A stretch of 64,000 nt of DNA from Alphaproteobacteria bacterium. GTDB lineage: Bacteria > Pseudomonadota > Alphaproteobacteria > UBA8366 > Aestuariispiraceae. The stretch spans positions 310,001-374,000 of the forward strand of contig JASJDC010000003.1 in assembly GCA_030065235.1 (NCBI GenBank). Reading direction: 5' to 3'. A program made the translations under genes and the position numbers. Position 1 is the first letter of the stretch; the number at the start of each line of letters is the position of its first letter. The notes beneath the pieces are model-generated. The model had not been told where the DNA came from. It was given only the letters and a program-made list of their open reading frames with translations, and did no database searches. Of the stretch, positions 46,500 to 57,526 are shown piece by piece.

Positions 46500-47165
46500 A
46501 TGGAACGCAGAACAGCAGACAGTCTTCGGGACGGAATTGAGCAACTGATCGTTTCCGGCGAATTCGGGAACGGCGAACGGCTCGACGAGGTTCGGCTCGC
46601 CGCGCGGTTCGGCGTCTCGCGCACACCGTTGCGCGAGGCGTTCCAAATGCTGGCGGCGTCCGGCTTGGTTGAATTGATCCCGCGGCGCGGGGCATTTGTG
46701 CGCCTGCCCGACCTCGTCGCGATGTTCGAAATGTTCGAGGTGATGGCCGAGCTTGAAGCGATGTGCGGGCGTCTGGCGGCGCGGCGCGTCACCCCCGCGA
46801 TGCTGGCCGACATAAAGGCTGCAGCCGCCGCCTGCGAGGCGGCGCTGGAGGAAGGCGATTCTGACCGCTACTACCGGGAGAACGGCGTTTTCCATCATCT
46901 TCTCTACGCAGCCAGCGGCAACGGATTCCTCGCCGAAGAGGCCGAAAGGCTGCATCGCCGGTTGAAACCGTTCCGCCGCATGCAGCTCCGCGTGCGCGGT
47001 CGGATGCGCCAATCGATGGCCGAGCATCGCGATATCTTGCAGGCGATCGAGGACGGCGACGGGGCGAGGGCGGCCGACGCGCTGCGCGGCCATGTCGCGA
47101 TCCAGGGCGAACGCTTCAACGATTTGATGGCGTCCTACGATATCGCCCAACGCCGCGCCGGTTGA
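46500..47165 (+). CDS. matR: GntR family regulator of malonate genes (FCD type)
   Basis: The 221-residue repressor has a GntR winged helix (DSLRDGIEQLIVSGEFGNGERLDEVRLAARFGVSRTPLREAFQ) and an all-helical FCD effector domain with metal/ligand residues (ENGVFHHLLYAASGN, MAEHRDILQAIEDGD). It is divergent from the malonate operon, with a perfect palindrome between them. Malonate or malonyl-CoA would be the natural inducer; this is inferred from position. Confidence 0.9.
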   Translation: MERRTADSLRDGIEQLIVSGEFGNGERLDEVRLAARFGVSRTPLREAFQMLAASGLVELIPRRGAFVRLPDLVAMFEMFEVMAELEAMCGRLAARRVTPAMLADIKAAAAACEAALEEGDSDRYYRENGVFHHLLYAASGNGFLAEEAERLHRRLKPFRRMQLRVRGRMRQSMAEHRDILQAIEDGDGARAADALRGHVAIQGERFNDLMASYDIAQRRAG

Positions 47166-49788
<2,623 letters not shown>

Positions 49789-49811
49789 TCTGAAGGCGAT
49801 TTGTAGCAGCG

Positions 49812-49850
49812 GGGCCGTCGCCTTTGACAAGGCGGCGGCCCTTGCTTTTG
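49812..49850 (+). terminator. Rho-independent terminator after katG
   Basis: GGGCCGTCGCCTT pairs with AAGGCGGCGGCCC (one G-T wobble) around a TGAC loop, followed by TTGCTTTTG. It lies 23 bases past the katG stop and could also serve the convergent bchJ weakly. Confidence 0.88.
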
Positions 49851-49868
49851 TTGGCGTATACGGTCGTG

Positions 49869-50600
49869 TCAGGCCGGAGTGTGCGTCGCGACGCAATGGA
49901 TGCAGAGCAACGGCGTGGCCGCGCCGTTCAGACGCGGGCAGCGCCGGCTGGCGCCGCGGCGGCCATAATGTAAGTCAAGGCGATCCGATGTTCGGGGCGC
50001 GGTGATGGTCGGACCGACACGCCCGTCTCGCAGTTGCGTCTGGGTTGCTTTGACCGTCGCGCCGCGGCAAACCAGGACCTGGAACAGTCGTTCGAACACC
50101 GCACGATGCCAGACGGCGCTCGGCATGCTCAGCGGGTTGCCTTCGATCGTCACACGCGCCGGCGCGCTTCGGCGGCTGGGGAGCGCCTCGAACCGGCCCG
50201 AACCGACGAATGTCCAGGCGTGTTTGGCGATGGCGCGGATCAGCATCGGACCGGCGACGGAAGGCGGGGCCCAGCGCAGGACTCTGAGGGCCAGTTTGGG
50301 AATCCGGTTGGCGATGATGTAATCCGCCGTCCGGATCCCGGCGGTCCTAGCCAAGTCTCTGGCCTGATCCGGCGGCAGCGTTTGGAACAGCGCGTCGAAC
50401 ACCTGGCGGGCGAGGCGCTCGTCGATCATCTCGGTCGGCGGCGTGTCAAAGGCGGCGGCTGCGTCAGCTTTTTCGAAAATCCGGCGCGCCGCGTCGGAAC
50501 CAAGCCGGTCGATCAGCGCCGAACGCAATTGCGTGATCGCGTTCGGACCGATGAGCGCCTGTTCTTCAGGTAAGGCGCTGGCGGATGCGCACGGCGTCAC
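49869..50600 (-). CDS. bchJ: BchJ, V4R-domain protein of bacteriochlorophyll synthesis
   Basis: The 243-residue protein matches Bch[21 protein letters not shown], then [43 protein letters not shown], and [15 protein letters not shown]. The C-terminal V4R part contains [23 protein letters not shown]. Older work called it a 4-vinyl reductase; BciA or BciB are the proven 8-vinyl reductases, and BchJ probably handles intermediates. The GTG start overlaps the bchE stop (GTGA), so it is coupled to bchE. Confidence 0.85.
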   Translation of the reverse strand: MTPCASASALPEEQALIGPNAITQLRSALIDRLGSDAARRIFEKADAAAAFDTPPTEMIDERLARQVFDALFQTLPPDQARDLARTAGIRTADYIIANRIPKLALRVLRWAPPSVAGPMLIRAIAKHAWTFVGSGRFEALPSRRSAPARVTIEGNPLSMPSAVWHRAVFERLFQVLVCRGATVKATQTQLRDGRVGPTITAPRTSDRLDLHYGRRGASRRCPRLNGAATPLLCIHCVATHTPA

Positions 50601-52273
50601 ACGTGTTTCTCCAAGACGGGCGCATCCTGGTCTTCCATCTGTTCTGTCCCGCCGCCGCACGCCATCGCCGCAGCCGCTGTTTCAGCGTCGCTCGGGACGC
50701 CGGTCTTGCCACTGGTCTTCTGGCCCGCCGCTTTGCGGCTTTTGTCGGCGGCTGCGATCCAGTCATCCATCGCCGGCGCGGCGATCCGTTTGGTGCGGTC
50801 GAAATGGAAGTCGACTTTCTTGCGCGACTGCGGTCCCCAATAATTCACCTTGCCAAGATCGTAGAATTTCCGCTGGAAGCCCGCCTTCAGGAAGGCTTTC
50901 AGGCAACCAAGCAGGTAGCGCCGCCGGAATCCGCTGCCGCGCCAGGGATAATGGAACAGGGCTTTCTGGGAATAGAAGCGCCGGTAGTTGTTCATCACCC
51001 GGTCGAGCAGTTCGCCGCGATCCATCGCTTCCGGCTTCATGATCGGGGTGACGAAATTGTACTTCTCGAAATCGAAGACCTCGACCTTGTCGCCCAATTC
51101 CTGGAACAGCGAGGAGAAAGGCCAAGGCGTGTACATCGCCCAATTCGCCAGATCCGGCTGCCAGTCCCAGGCCATGCGATAGGTCTCTTCCAGCGTCTCG
51201 GCGGTTTCGTTCTCCAGCCCGACGATGAATTGCGCTTCGACAAAAATGTCCGCCTCGCGCAAGAGCTGAATGGCGCGTTTGTTCTCCTCGACGCGCGTTT
51301 CCTTGTTGAACCGGTCGAGTTTCAACTGCGCGGCCGCTTCCGTGCCCAAAGAGACATGGACAAGACCCGCCTTGCGGTAGAAGTGCAACAGCTCGGCGTC
51401 GCGCAGGATGTCGGTCACCCGCGTATTGATGCCCCATTTGATCCGCTCCGGCAGGTCGCGTGCGATTAACTCCTCACAGAAGGCGATGAATTTCTTGCGG
51501 TTAATCGTCGGTTCTTCATCGGCCAGGATGAAGAAGCCGACATCATGATCGTCGACCAGGCGCTCAATCTCATCGACCACCTTCTTCGGGTCGCGAATCC
51601 GATAATCGCGCCAGAATTTCCATTGCGAACAGAAGGAGCAAGTGAAGGGGCAGCCGCGCGCCATATTGGGAATGGCGACGCGCACGCCGAGCGGCACATA
51701 GATGTATTTCTCCCATTCCAGCATCGACCAGTCCGGATCGATCGCATCGATATCCTTGACCGTCGGCGCGGCCTCATTGGCGACGATGCGGGGGGAGGAC
51801 CCGCTATCATCAATATAGGCCAGGCCCTTGATCTCGGCCCGGCGTTCCGGCCACGCGCCCTCGGCGACGGTTCGGATCAAGTTCTGGAATATCTCTTCGC
51901 CTTCGCCGCGGACGATCACGTCGATCCAGGGCGCCTCGGTCAGGACCTGCTGATACATAAAGGTGGCGTGGATGCCGCCCAAGACTCGGAGGGCGTTTGG
52001 CACGACTTCCTTGGCCGTCTTGAGGACAGACTCGGCGCGATAGATCGACGGCGTAATGGCGGTCGTGCCGATGACATCGGGTTGGAGATCCTGGAACCGC
52101 CTGGCGAGTTCCTCATCCTCCAACTCGTTGGTCATGGCGTCGATGAAGTGAATATCGTCGAAGCCGGCGGCCCTAAGATGCCCGGTCAAATACGCGACCC
52201 AGGCCGGCGGCCAACTCCCCGCAATCTCGGCACCGCCGGAGTGATAATTCGGGTGAACAAGGACAATCCGCAT
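50597..52273 (-). CDS. bchE: Mg-protoporphyrin IX monomethyl ester anaerobic oxidative cyclase
   Basis: The 558-residue B12-dependent radical SAM enzyme forms the fifth (E) ring of bacteriochlorophyll without oxygen. The N-terminal cobalamin-binding domain starts [19 protein letters not shown]. The radical SAM cluster is CPFTCSFC (Cys208, Cys212, Cys215), and [16 protein letters not shown] follows. The C-terminus has the family's [23 protein letters not shown] and a low-complexity end. GGGAGG seven bases before the ATG at 52273 decides the start. It is divergent from a LysR gene and coupled to bchJ. Confidence 0.93.
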   Translation of the reverse strand: MRIVLVHPNYHSGGAEIAGSWPPAWVAYLTGHLRAAGFDDIHFIDAMTNELEDEELARRFQDLQPDVIGTTAITPSIYRAESVLKTAKEVVPNALRVLGGIHATFMYQQVLTEAPWIDVIVRGEGEEIFQNLIRTVAEGAWPERRAEIKGLAYIDDSGSSPRIVANEAAPTVKDIDAIDPDWSMLEWEKYIYVPLGVRVAIPNMARGCPFTCSFCSQWKFWRDYRIRDPKKVVDEIERLVDDHDVGFFILADEEPTINRKKFIAFCEELIARDLPERIKWGINTRVTDILRDAELLHFYRKAGLVHVSLGTEAAAQLKLDRFNKETRVEENKRAIQLLREADIFVEAQFIVGLENETAETLEETYRMAWDWQPDLANWAMYTPWPFSSLFQELGDKVEVFDFEKYNFVTPIMKPEAMDRGELLDRVMNNYRRFYSQKALFHYPWRGSGFRRRYLLGCLKAFLKAGFQRKFYDLGKVNYWGPQSRKKVDFHFDRTKRIAAPAMDDWIAAADKSRKAAGQKTSGKTGVPSDAETAAAAMACGGGTEQMEDQDAPVLEKHV

Positions 52274-52289
52274 CACGACCTCCCATGAC

Positions 52290-52307
52290 TGTATAGATAA
52301 CCTTACA
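52290..52307. promoter_or_regulatory. TGT-N12-ACA palindrome in the bchE promoter (PpsR/CrtJ-type)
   Basis: TGT at 52290-52292 and ACA at 52305-52307 with exactly 12 bases between, 17 bases upstream of bchE. This is the consensus of the PpsR/CrtJ regulators of photosynthesis genes. One copy can arise by chance, so the case rests on position. Confidence 0.5.
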
Positions 52308-52326
52308 TAAAGTAAGTCTATCCGAA

Positions 52327-52340
52327 TTGACACAGGTCAT
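52327..52340. promoter_or_regulatory. Fnr/Dnr-like dyad between bchE and lysR
   Basis: TTGAC-ACAG-GTCAT matches the TTGNC-N4-GNCAA type of Crp/Fnr-family sites except in the last base. It is a candidate for oxygen- or NO-responsive control of bchE or the LysR gene. Confidence 0.35.
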
Positions 52341-52497
52341 TTTTAGGCCCGGCCGGCCGATTCGGCGCCGTGACTCGAATCGACGGCGCACTGGTGGAGA
52401 CAAACCGCGTATCGACGGTGGGACCAGAACCTCTATGTGTTCTAACGGCCGGCGGCGCTGGTCGTTGTCGTGTTTCGTACGGAGCGTCAGTAAATCC

Positions 52498-53412
52498 ATG
52501 GACTTCAATCAAATCCGTTATTTTCTCGAACTCTCGGAATGCCTGAATTTCACCAACGCGGCGGAACGCTGCAACGTGTCGCAGCCGGGCCTCACAGCCG
52601 CCATTCGAAAACTTGAGCAGGAACTGGGCGGCGCGCTGATCGTGCGGGACGGGCGGAACACGCGCCTGACCGAACTGGGTAAGACCCTGCGCCGTAGTTT
52701 CGAAGGGATCACGCGGCTGAAGGACGAGATCCACGCGACGGCGCAGATGTTCAACGCCGGTAAAACCGACGAAATCAACATTGGCCTGATGTGCACCATC
52801 GGCCCGCGCGTGCTCTCGCAATTTCTCGACGCGTTTCAAGAGGAAAATCCGCGGGCGACGCTGGTCTTGCACGATGTAACGCCCAACTCGATTGGCGCGC
52901 TCTTGAAGTCGGACGCCCTGGATATCGCCTATTGCGGGCGGAACGGCTCCCCAGTGTCAGGCCTCACCTACGAAAGGCTTTTTGACGAGGACATGGTCGT
53001 CGCCTTCTCACCGGATCATCCGTTTGAGGCGATGGACACGGTCACGCTGGATGAGGTCGGACACGAGCGCTATCTCGACCGGCTGCACTGCGAGTTTCGT
53101 GAGTTCTTCCTCGCCGAGTTCAACAAGCGCAGACTTGCTTTGGACGTGGCCTTTCTCAGCGAACGCGAGGATTGGATTCAGGATATGATCGCCGCCGGCG
53201 TCGGCGTAAGTATCTTGCCGCGCTTTTCATTGATGCGGCCGCGGATTCTGACACGCCCTCTCTGCGAGCCAAATCTGTCGCGGGCGATTGAGGTCGTCAC
53301 AATGACCGGCCGCCCCCATAGCGGGATCGTGCAAAAACTACTCGACAAGACCGCACAGTACGATTGGTCCGTTGTAGAGCGGAAATTGACTGACGCAGTC
53401 GAATTTATCTGA
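52498..53412 (+). CDS. LysR family transcriptional regulator
   Basis: The 304-residue regulator has the OxyR/CysB-like N-terminus MDFNQIRYFLELSECLNFTNAAERCNVSQPGLTAAIRKLEQELGG and an effector domain (KTDEINIGLMCTIGPRVLSQFLDAFQEENP, then MIAAGVGVSILPRF). Cysteines in LMCTIG, AYCGRNG and LHCEFR could allow redox sensing, but this is speculative. It sits between bchE and two P460-like cytochromes and may control either side. Confidence 0.92.
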   Translation: MDFNQIRYFLELSECLNFTNAAERCNVSQPGLTAAIRKLEQELGGALIVRDGRNTRLTELGKTLRRSFEGITRLKDEIHATAQMFNAGKTDEINIGLMCTIGPRVLSQFLDAFQEENPRATLVLHDVTPNSIGALLKSDALDIAYCGRNGSPVSGLTYERLFDEDMVVAFSPDHPFEAMDTVTLDEVGHERYLDRLHCEFREFFLAEFNKRRLALDVAFLSEREDWIQDMIAAGVGVSILPRFSLMRPRILTRPLCEPNLSRAIEVVTMTGRPHSGIVQKLLDKTAQYDWSVVERKLTDAVEFI

Positions 53413-53577
53413 GACGCGACGAATCTCATAAGTCCTCCCTACCGATTCAATAGCTAGTTCTTATGGTTGAACACGATTCGGTTCTCATTCCGCGCTGTCT
53501 AGGCTATTGGCGCTTTGTCTGTAGCCGATGCGCGTGGCGGCGACTTCGCCACGCAGTGACTGGGGAAGGAATGAACT

Positions 53578-54180
53578 ATGAGAACAATCTATAATCGAAT
53601 TTTGTGTGCGCCATTGGCGATGTCGGTCTTGTTTTTAGCTGTCGCGTGCGCAAGCCCGCAGGAACCGCCGGTCAGCCGGGCGCAATTCAATGCGGCAGGC
53701 GAGGTGCAGATCCCTGAAGGGTGGCGCGAATGGGTCTTCGTCGGCGCTCCGCTGACGCCCAACGCGCTGAATGACGGCAAGGCGCCGTTTCCGGAGTTTC
53801 ACAATGTCTATGTCGAACCGTCCGCCTTCGCGCATTTCCAGCGCACCGGTGAATGGGCGAACGGCACGCAGATCGCAAAGGAACTGGTGCTGATCCGCGA
53901 AAACGACAATGCCGAGGACGGCTCGACGGCGGAGGTCAGCGGCGTCGGCTACTTCCAGGGCGCGTTCCAAGGTCTCGAATTGACGATCAAGGATACGGAG
54001 CGATACGCCGCCGAACCGGGCGGCTGGGCCTATTTCAGCTTCGGCCATCAGGCCCCGCCCTACAATCAGGCGGCGAAAGCATTTCCGACCGAAGCCTGCA
54101 ACGCCTGCCACGAGGCGTCCGCCGCGACGGACTTCGTCTTCACCCAATTCTATCCGGTGATCCGGGCGCTTCAGAAGTAG
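53578..54180 (+). CDS. Cytochrome P460-family c-type lipoprotein
   Basis: The 200-residue protein has a lipoprotein signal (FLAVAC, lipidated Cys24) and a beta-sheet domain of the cytochrome P460 / cytochrome c'-beta family (WREWVFVGAPLTPNALN, FHNVYVEP). The c-haem site is Cys174-Cys177-His178 near the C-terminus (CNACHEAS). Lys101 in GTQIAKELVLI is at a place compatible with the Lys-haem cross-link of true P460, which needs proof. Such proteins detoxify hydroxylamine or bind NO. GGGAAGGAATGA gives a good ribosome site. Confidence 0.82.
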   Translation: MRTIYNRILCAPLAMSVLFLAVACASPQEPPVSRAQFNAAGEVQIPEGWREWVFVGAPLTPNALNDGKAPFPEFHNVYVEPSAFAHFQRTGEWANGTQIAKELVLIRENDNAEDGSTAEVSGVGYFQGAFQGLELTIKDTERYAAEPGGWAYFSFGHQAPPYNQAAKAFPTEACNACHEASAATDFVFTQFYPVIRALQK

Positions 54181-54194
54181 GGCTCGAAGGGACA

Positions 54195-54794
54195 ATGGAG
54201 AAGGTCATGGATCAAATGAAAAAACCATGGGTGGCCGCGGCGTTTGGACTTGGATTCGTCTTAGGCTGCCCGGTCGCCGCCGTCGCGGCTGATGCGTTCT
54301 CCGTCGCCGCTGGGCCGGCGGAGGGCGAGATCGTTGTTCCCGATGTCGATTTTCACCGGGAATGGGTGTTCCTGGGTGCGTTCTCGGTGGACTTTGAGGA
54401 CGGAACAGGGGCGCAGGCGTTGCACAATGTATATGCGGAACCCTGGGCGGTGGACGCATATCGGCGAAACGGCGTTTTTCCGGACGGCGCCGTTGTCATC
54501 AAGGATCTGTTCAACACCAAGACGGACGACCTGACCACGGGCCGCGCTAGTTGGGCGTTCGACCATGCCGGATGGTTCGTGATGATCAAGGATTCCCAGA
54601 ATCGGTTCGCCGATGCGCCCGATTGGGGCGCTTTGTGGGGTGACGGCTGGGGTTGGGCCTTTTTCGAGACAGATCAGCCGAAGCAAACCGTTTCAACTGA
54701 CTACCAGTCGGATTGCCTAGGCTGTCATGTTCCGGTCCAGGAGACCGACTGGTTGCATATCCAAGGCTATCCAGTGCTTGCAGGCAGGGATTGA
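54195..54794 (+). CDS. Second cytochrome P460-family c-type protein
   Basis: A 199-residue paralogue of the preceding gene: FHREWVFLGAFSVDF, LHNVYAEPWAVDAY, and a c-haem site at Cys174-Cys177-His178 (CLGCHVP). The signal peptide (KKPWVAAAFGLGFVLGCPVAAVAADA) may be Sec-cleaved rather than lipidated. Lys103 (VVIKDLF) aligns with Lys101 of the first protein. The start is uncertain among ATGs at 54195, 54207 and 54216. It follows the first gene by 14 bases, so they are co-transcribed. Confidence 0.8.
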   Translation: MEKVMDQMKKPWVAAAFGLGFVLGCPVAAVAADAFSVAAGPAEGEIVVPDVDFHREWVFLGAFSVDFEDGTGAQALHNVYAEPWAVDAYRRNGVFPDGAVVIKDLFNTKTDDLTTGRASWAFDHAGWFVMIKDSQNRFADAPDWGALWGDGWGWAFFETDQPKQTVSTDYQSDCLGCHVPVQETDWLHIQGYPVLAGRD

Positions 54795-54993
54795 GCGCTC
54801 GGCCCCGACCGCTCAATTGGCCGCGGATAAGGCGGCGCGCGCCGTTGGCCCCCATCGTGGCGCTCGACCGCTCTCCCTGACCCACAGCGGCCCCCTGCAG
54901 GGCGCGCCCGATGCGGCCGAGGCAAGCCTCGGCGGCGTTGGGCGCGCCTGTCGCCGTATCCGGCTTGGCGCACATTGGTTCTAATTGTCTGGA

Positions 54994-55068
54994 TCAGGTT
55001 TCTTTGAATCTGCGAACCACAGACTCAAGAAACGGATAGGCGATATAGCCTTCTCGTGTATTGAAACA
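54994..55068 (-). pseudogene. 3'-end remnant of an HlyD-like adaptor gene
   Basis: The minus strand encodes GYIAYPFLESVVRRFKET plus stop, matching the end of the intact HlyD protein at 57527 (DYIADPFLQSLDRSFKEI plus stop). Over 61 bases (54988-55048 against 57521-57581) 47 are identical, including six bases past the stop. Upstream there is no further HlyD sequence. It is a decayed fragment of a paralogue or an old duplicate. Confidence 0.55.
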
Positions 55069-55081
55069 TAGGTTTCGTATT

Positions 55082-56107
55082 TTAGTTGCTGGCTTCCCAC
55101 ATGGCGTCGAGATAGGTTTGTGTCTTGAGTGTGGCGGTTGAATGGGACCTTCGCGCCGTGATGTCATCGCTCGTCGTGAGGTCGGCAAACTGCATGATCA
55201 TCAGAGTGTCGGCCGAATGTTTTGACGGCGTCTCGATGAAGTGGAAGTCGTGCCGAGAGGTCATGCCGGTTCGATGCACAAATCCGGTCTTAGTATCGGG
55301 TTTCTGAAAAGCGAAACTGTTTGTCCAATCGAGCACGAAGTCGTCCATAGAGATCATCCCGTTAGCCCCAACTAGACTGAGGTCCATGATTGCAGTGCCA
55401 GCAGTATAGCCGATATCGAATGTCGTCGTTTCACCGCTTTCAAAACCCAACAGGCCGGAAGCTCGAACAATCGCCCCGGTTGTTTGATCATTTTCAACGA
55501 CGATAGACTTCTTCGATATCATTCCTCTCGGCTGTAGGTACTCAACCGCAGCCCGCATCGAATACCAAGCCATATCGCCGAGCGCCGTCATCGGTTCTTG
55601 GTCCCGATCAAACCGGATATTCGCCCGGTCATCGAATGGAAAGTAGAACGTTGTGTGAAGCGACTTCGCATCGCCGATGAGCCCATATTTGTGAGCTTTT
55701 ATGGCGTCTGTCCGCGGATGATGAACGAAATGTGTTGCATCCATAAATAGAACTCCAGTTTTTTCCGCCGCTTCAACTATGCGCTTGACGGACTCTGCGC
55801 TAGCGAGGGGTTTATCGACCAGGATATGCTTGCCAGCCTCTATGGCGCTTAGGGCGAGCGCTTCTTTTGTGGTTGTCGGCGTTGCGATATAGACGGCCTC
55901 GACAGCATCCAGTGATACCAGCGCGTCAAACCCTTCAACCGCCGCGACGCCTTGACGCTCGGCGACAAACTCTTCCGCTGTGGCCAGTCGTCGACTGGAT
56001 ACCGCGACCAAGTCCGCGTTTTCTGCTTTGGTGATCGCATTGGCGATGACGCCTGCGATGAAGCCTGTGCCGACGATTCCAAATCTAACGTTTCCCATGA
56101 TAGTCAT
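55082..56107 (-). CDS. Gfo/Idh/MocA family oxidoreductase
   Basis: A 341-residue NAD(P)-dependent sugar or polyol dehydrogenase type protein. The Rossmann motif is RFGIVGTGFIAGVIANAI, the catalytic EKP-like motif reads HILVDKPLASAESVK, and FMDATHFVHHPR follows. The substrate is unknown. The ATG is at 56107, or nine bases later at MGNVRF. It is eight bases downstream of the ABM gene on the same strand. The gene's GC is visibly lower than in the flanking operons. Confidence 0.9.
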   Translation of the reverse strand: MTIMGNVRFGIVGTGFIAGVIANAITKAENADLVAVSSRRLATAEEFVAERQGVAAVEGFDALVSLDAVEAVYIATPTTTKEALALSAIEAGKHILVDKPLASAESVKRIVEAAEKTGVLFMDATHFVHHPRTDAIKAHKYGLIGDAKSLHTTFYFPFDDRANIRFDRDQEPMTALGDMAWYSMRAAVEYLQPRGMISKKSIVVENDQTTGAIVRASGLLGFESGETTTFDIGYTAGTAIMDLSLVGANGMISMDDFVLDWTNSFAFQKPDTKTGFVHRTGMTSRHDFHFIETPSKHSADTLMIMQFADLTTSDDITARRSHSTATLKTQTYLDAMWEASN

Positions 56108-56115
56108 GCCTCTAG

Positions 56116-56412
56116 CTATGCAATCTGATTCACAGGATGCACTTCGCCATTTGCGAAGGCGCCGGCGCGAACCCGCTGATTAAAGGCGCGAAGGGCTGCG
56201 CCATTCATGTGCTCTTCCCAGAGTTCTCTAGATTCCCATTCCTCAACGAAGACCATGACGTTGGGCTCGTCGACACCCTGTAGCAGGTCATATTGTAGGC
56301 AGCCCGGCTCACGCCTCGTGTCCTCAACAAGGGTCAACATTTCCGGCACCACATCGTTTCGCCGTTCTGGTGCTATGATCATTCGGGCGACTATTTTTAG
56401 TGTTCCTGTCAT
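56116..56412 (-). CDS. Antibiotic biosynthesis monooxygenase (ABM) domain protein
   Basis: The 98-residue protein has the dimeric ferredoxin-like ABM pattern: LKIVARMIIAPERRNDVVPEMLTLVEDTRREPGCLQYDLLQ, then VMVFVEEWESRELWEEHMNG. Such proteins range from quinol monooxygenases to LsrG-type isomerases. It is divergent from a LysR gene and co-transcribed with the Gfo/Idh/MocA gene. Confidence 0.88.
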   Translation of the reverse strand: MTGTLKIVARMIIAPERRNDVVPEMLTLVEDTRREPGCLQYDLLQGVDEPNVMVFVEEWESRELWEEHMNGAALRAFNQRVRAGAFANGEVHPVNQIA

Positions 56413-56464
56413 TGGGTTCTCCTTGGTTTCTTGACCAGTCGAAATCTATGTCAGGTCTAGATAA

Positions 56465-56491
56465 CTAAGAAATTGATTTTATACTTCTTAG
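56465..56491. promoter_or_regulatory. LysR-type operator candidate
   Basis: CTAAGAA-N13-TTCTTAG lies in the 100-base AT-rich gap between the ABM and LysR genes. The dyad fits a LysR regulatory site controlling both directions. Confidence 0.5.
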
Positions 56492-56512
56492 AAATCGATA
56501 GAATGCTCATCT

Positions 56513-57424
56513 ATGAAAGTTGACTTGAACCTCTTGGCGGTTTTCGACGCCGTTTACCGGGAACGCAGTGTGACATTGGCGGCCGTGCGGCTTGGGCGGT
56601 CTCAGTCGACGGTAAGCGCCGCGCTGGATCGTTTGCGCCAAGTTTTGGGAGATGACTTGTTCCTACGGCAGCGCTACGGCGTCCTGCCGACCGCACGAGC
56701 CGATGCAATCGCGCTTGATGTGGCGCGCGTGGTCGCCGACGCAGAACAACTGCTTCTTCCAGCGCCTCAGTTCGATGCCGGTTCGTCGGATCGGGCGTTC
56801 AATATTTCGGCTAGCACCTACTTTGAATGCCTGCTGGCGCCGCGCCTTATTTCAGCACTTCGTTCCGAGGCGCCCAATGTAACCCTGCGTGTTACCGCGC
56901 AAGGCGCGCGCCGCGACACTGAGGCGCTGATGTCGGGGGAACTGGACTTGGCGCTAGGCCGGTTCTTGGACAATGAAGAACGATTAGTTCAGAGGACGAT
57001 CCTTGATGACGGGCTCACCTGTTTAGCGCCAAGAGATCTCGTTTCCACAAACAATCGACTAACGAAATCTACGTTCGAGAAGACGCCGCATGTTGTGGTT
57101 CAGCCCTCCGGCCGCTGGCGTTCTGGCGTTTACCAGGCGGTTGAGGCGGTCGGTTTGACCCGCAATGTGGCGATTTCCGTCTCACATTTCCAAGCTCTTC
57201 CGGCGGTTCTCAAGGAAATCGGTGGGTTGGCGACCTTGCCCATACGTATTGCCGAATATCTGGCCCGTGATCCAGGGCTTGCTGTTGTCGCCCCGCCGCG
57301 AAGGCTTGGTCGGTTCCCCATGCACATCACCTGGCATCCGCGATTTCGCGAAGATCCTGGCCATCAATGGCTGAGGCGACTAATTGCCGGCATTTGCAAT
57401 TCGATGAGCGCGACGACACACTAA
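56513..57424 (+). CDS. LysR family transcriptional regulator (NodD/NahR-like branch)
   Basis: The 303-residue protein opens MKVDLNLLAVFDAVYRERSVTLAAVRLGRSQSTVSAALDRLRQVLGDDLFLR, the DLNLL start being typical of the NodD/NahR/LinR branch that senses aromatics. The effector domain has FNISASTYFECLLAPRLISALRSEAPNV. It is divergent from the ABM gene and most likely controls the ABM-Gfo pair. Confidence 0.92.
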   Translation: MKVDLNLLAVFDAVYRERSVTLAAVRLGRSQSTVSAALDRLRQVLGDDLFLRQRYGVLPTARADAIALDVARVVADAEQLLLPAPQFDAGSSDRAFNISASTYFECLLAPRLISALRSEAPNVTLRVTAQGARRDTEALMSGELDLALGRFLDNEERLVQRTILDDGLTCLAPRDLVSTNNRLTKSTFEKTPHVVVQPSGRWRSGVYQAVEAVGLTRNVAISVSHFQALPAVLKEIGGLATLPIRIAEYLARDPGLAVVAPPRRLGRFPMHITWHPRFREDPGHQWLRRLIAGICNSMSATTH

Positions 57425-57526
57425 AGAGTAGCGACCAGCGTTTGCGCCAAAACGGATTGGTTGGGGCCAGACGATGAAAAAGGTTTGATGAGTCAGCGGC
57501 TCCGCGTGCGGGTCCTGTTTTCCGGA

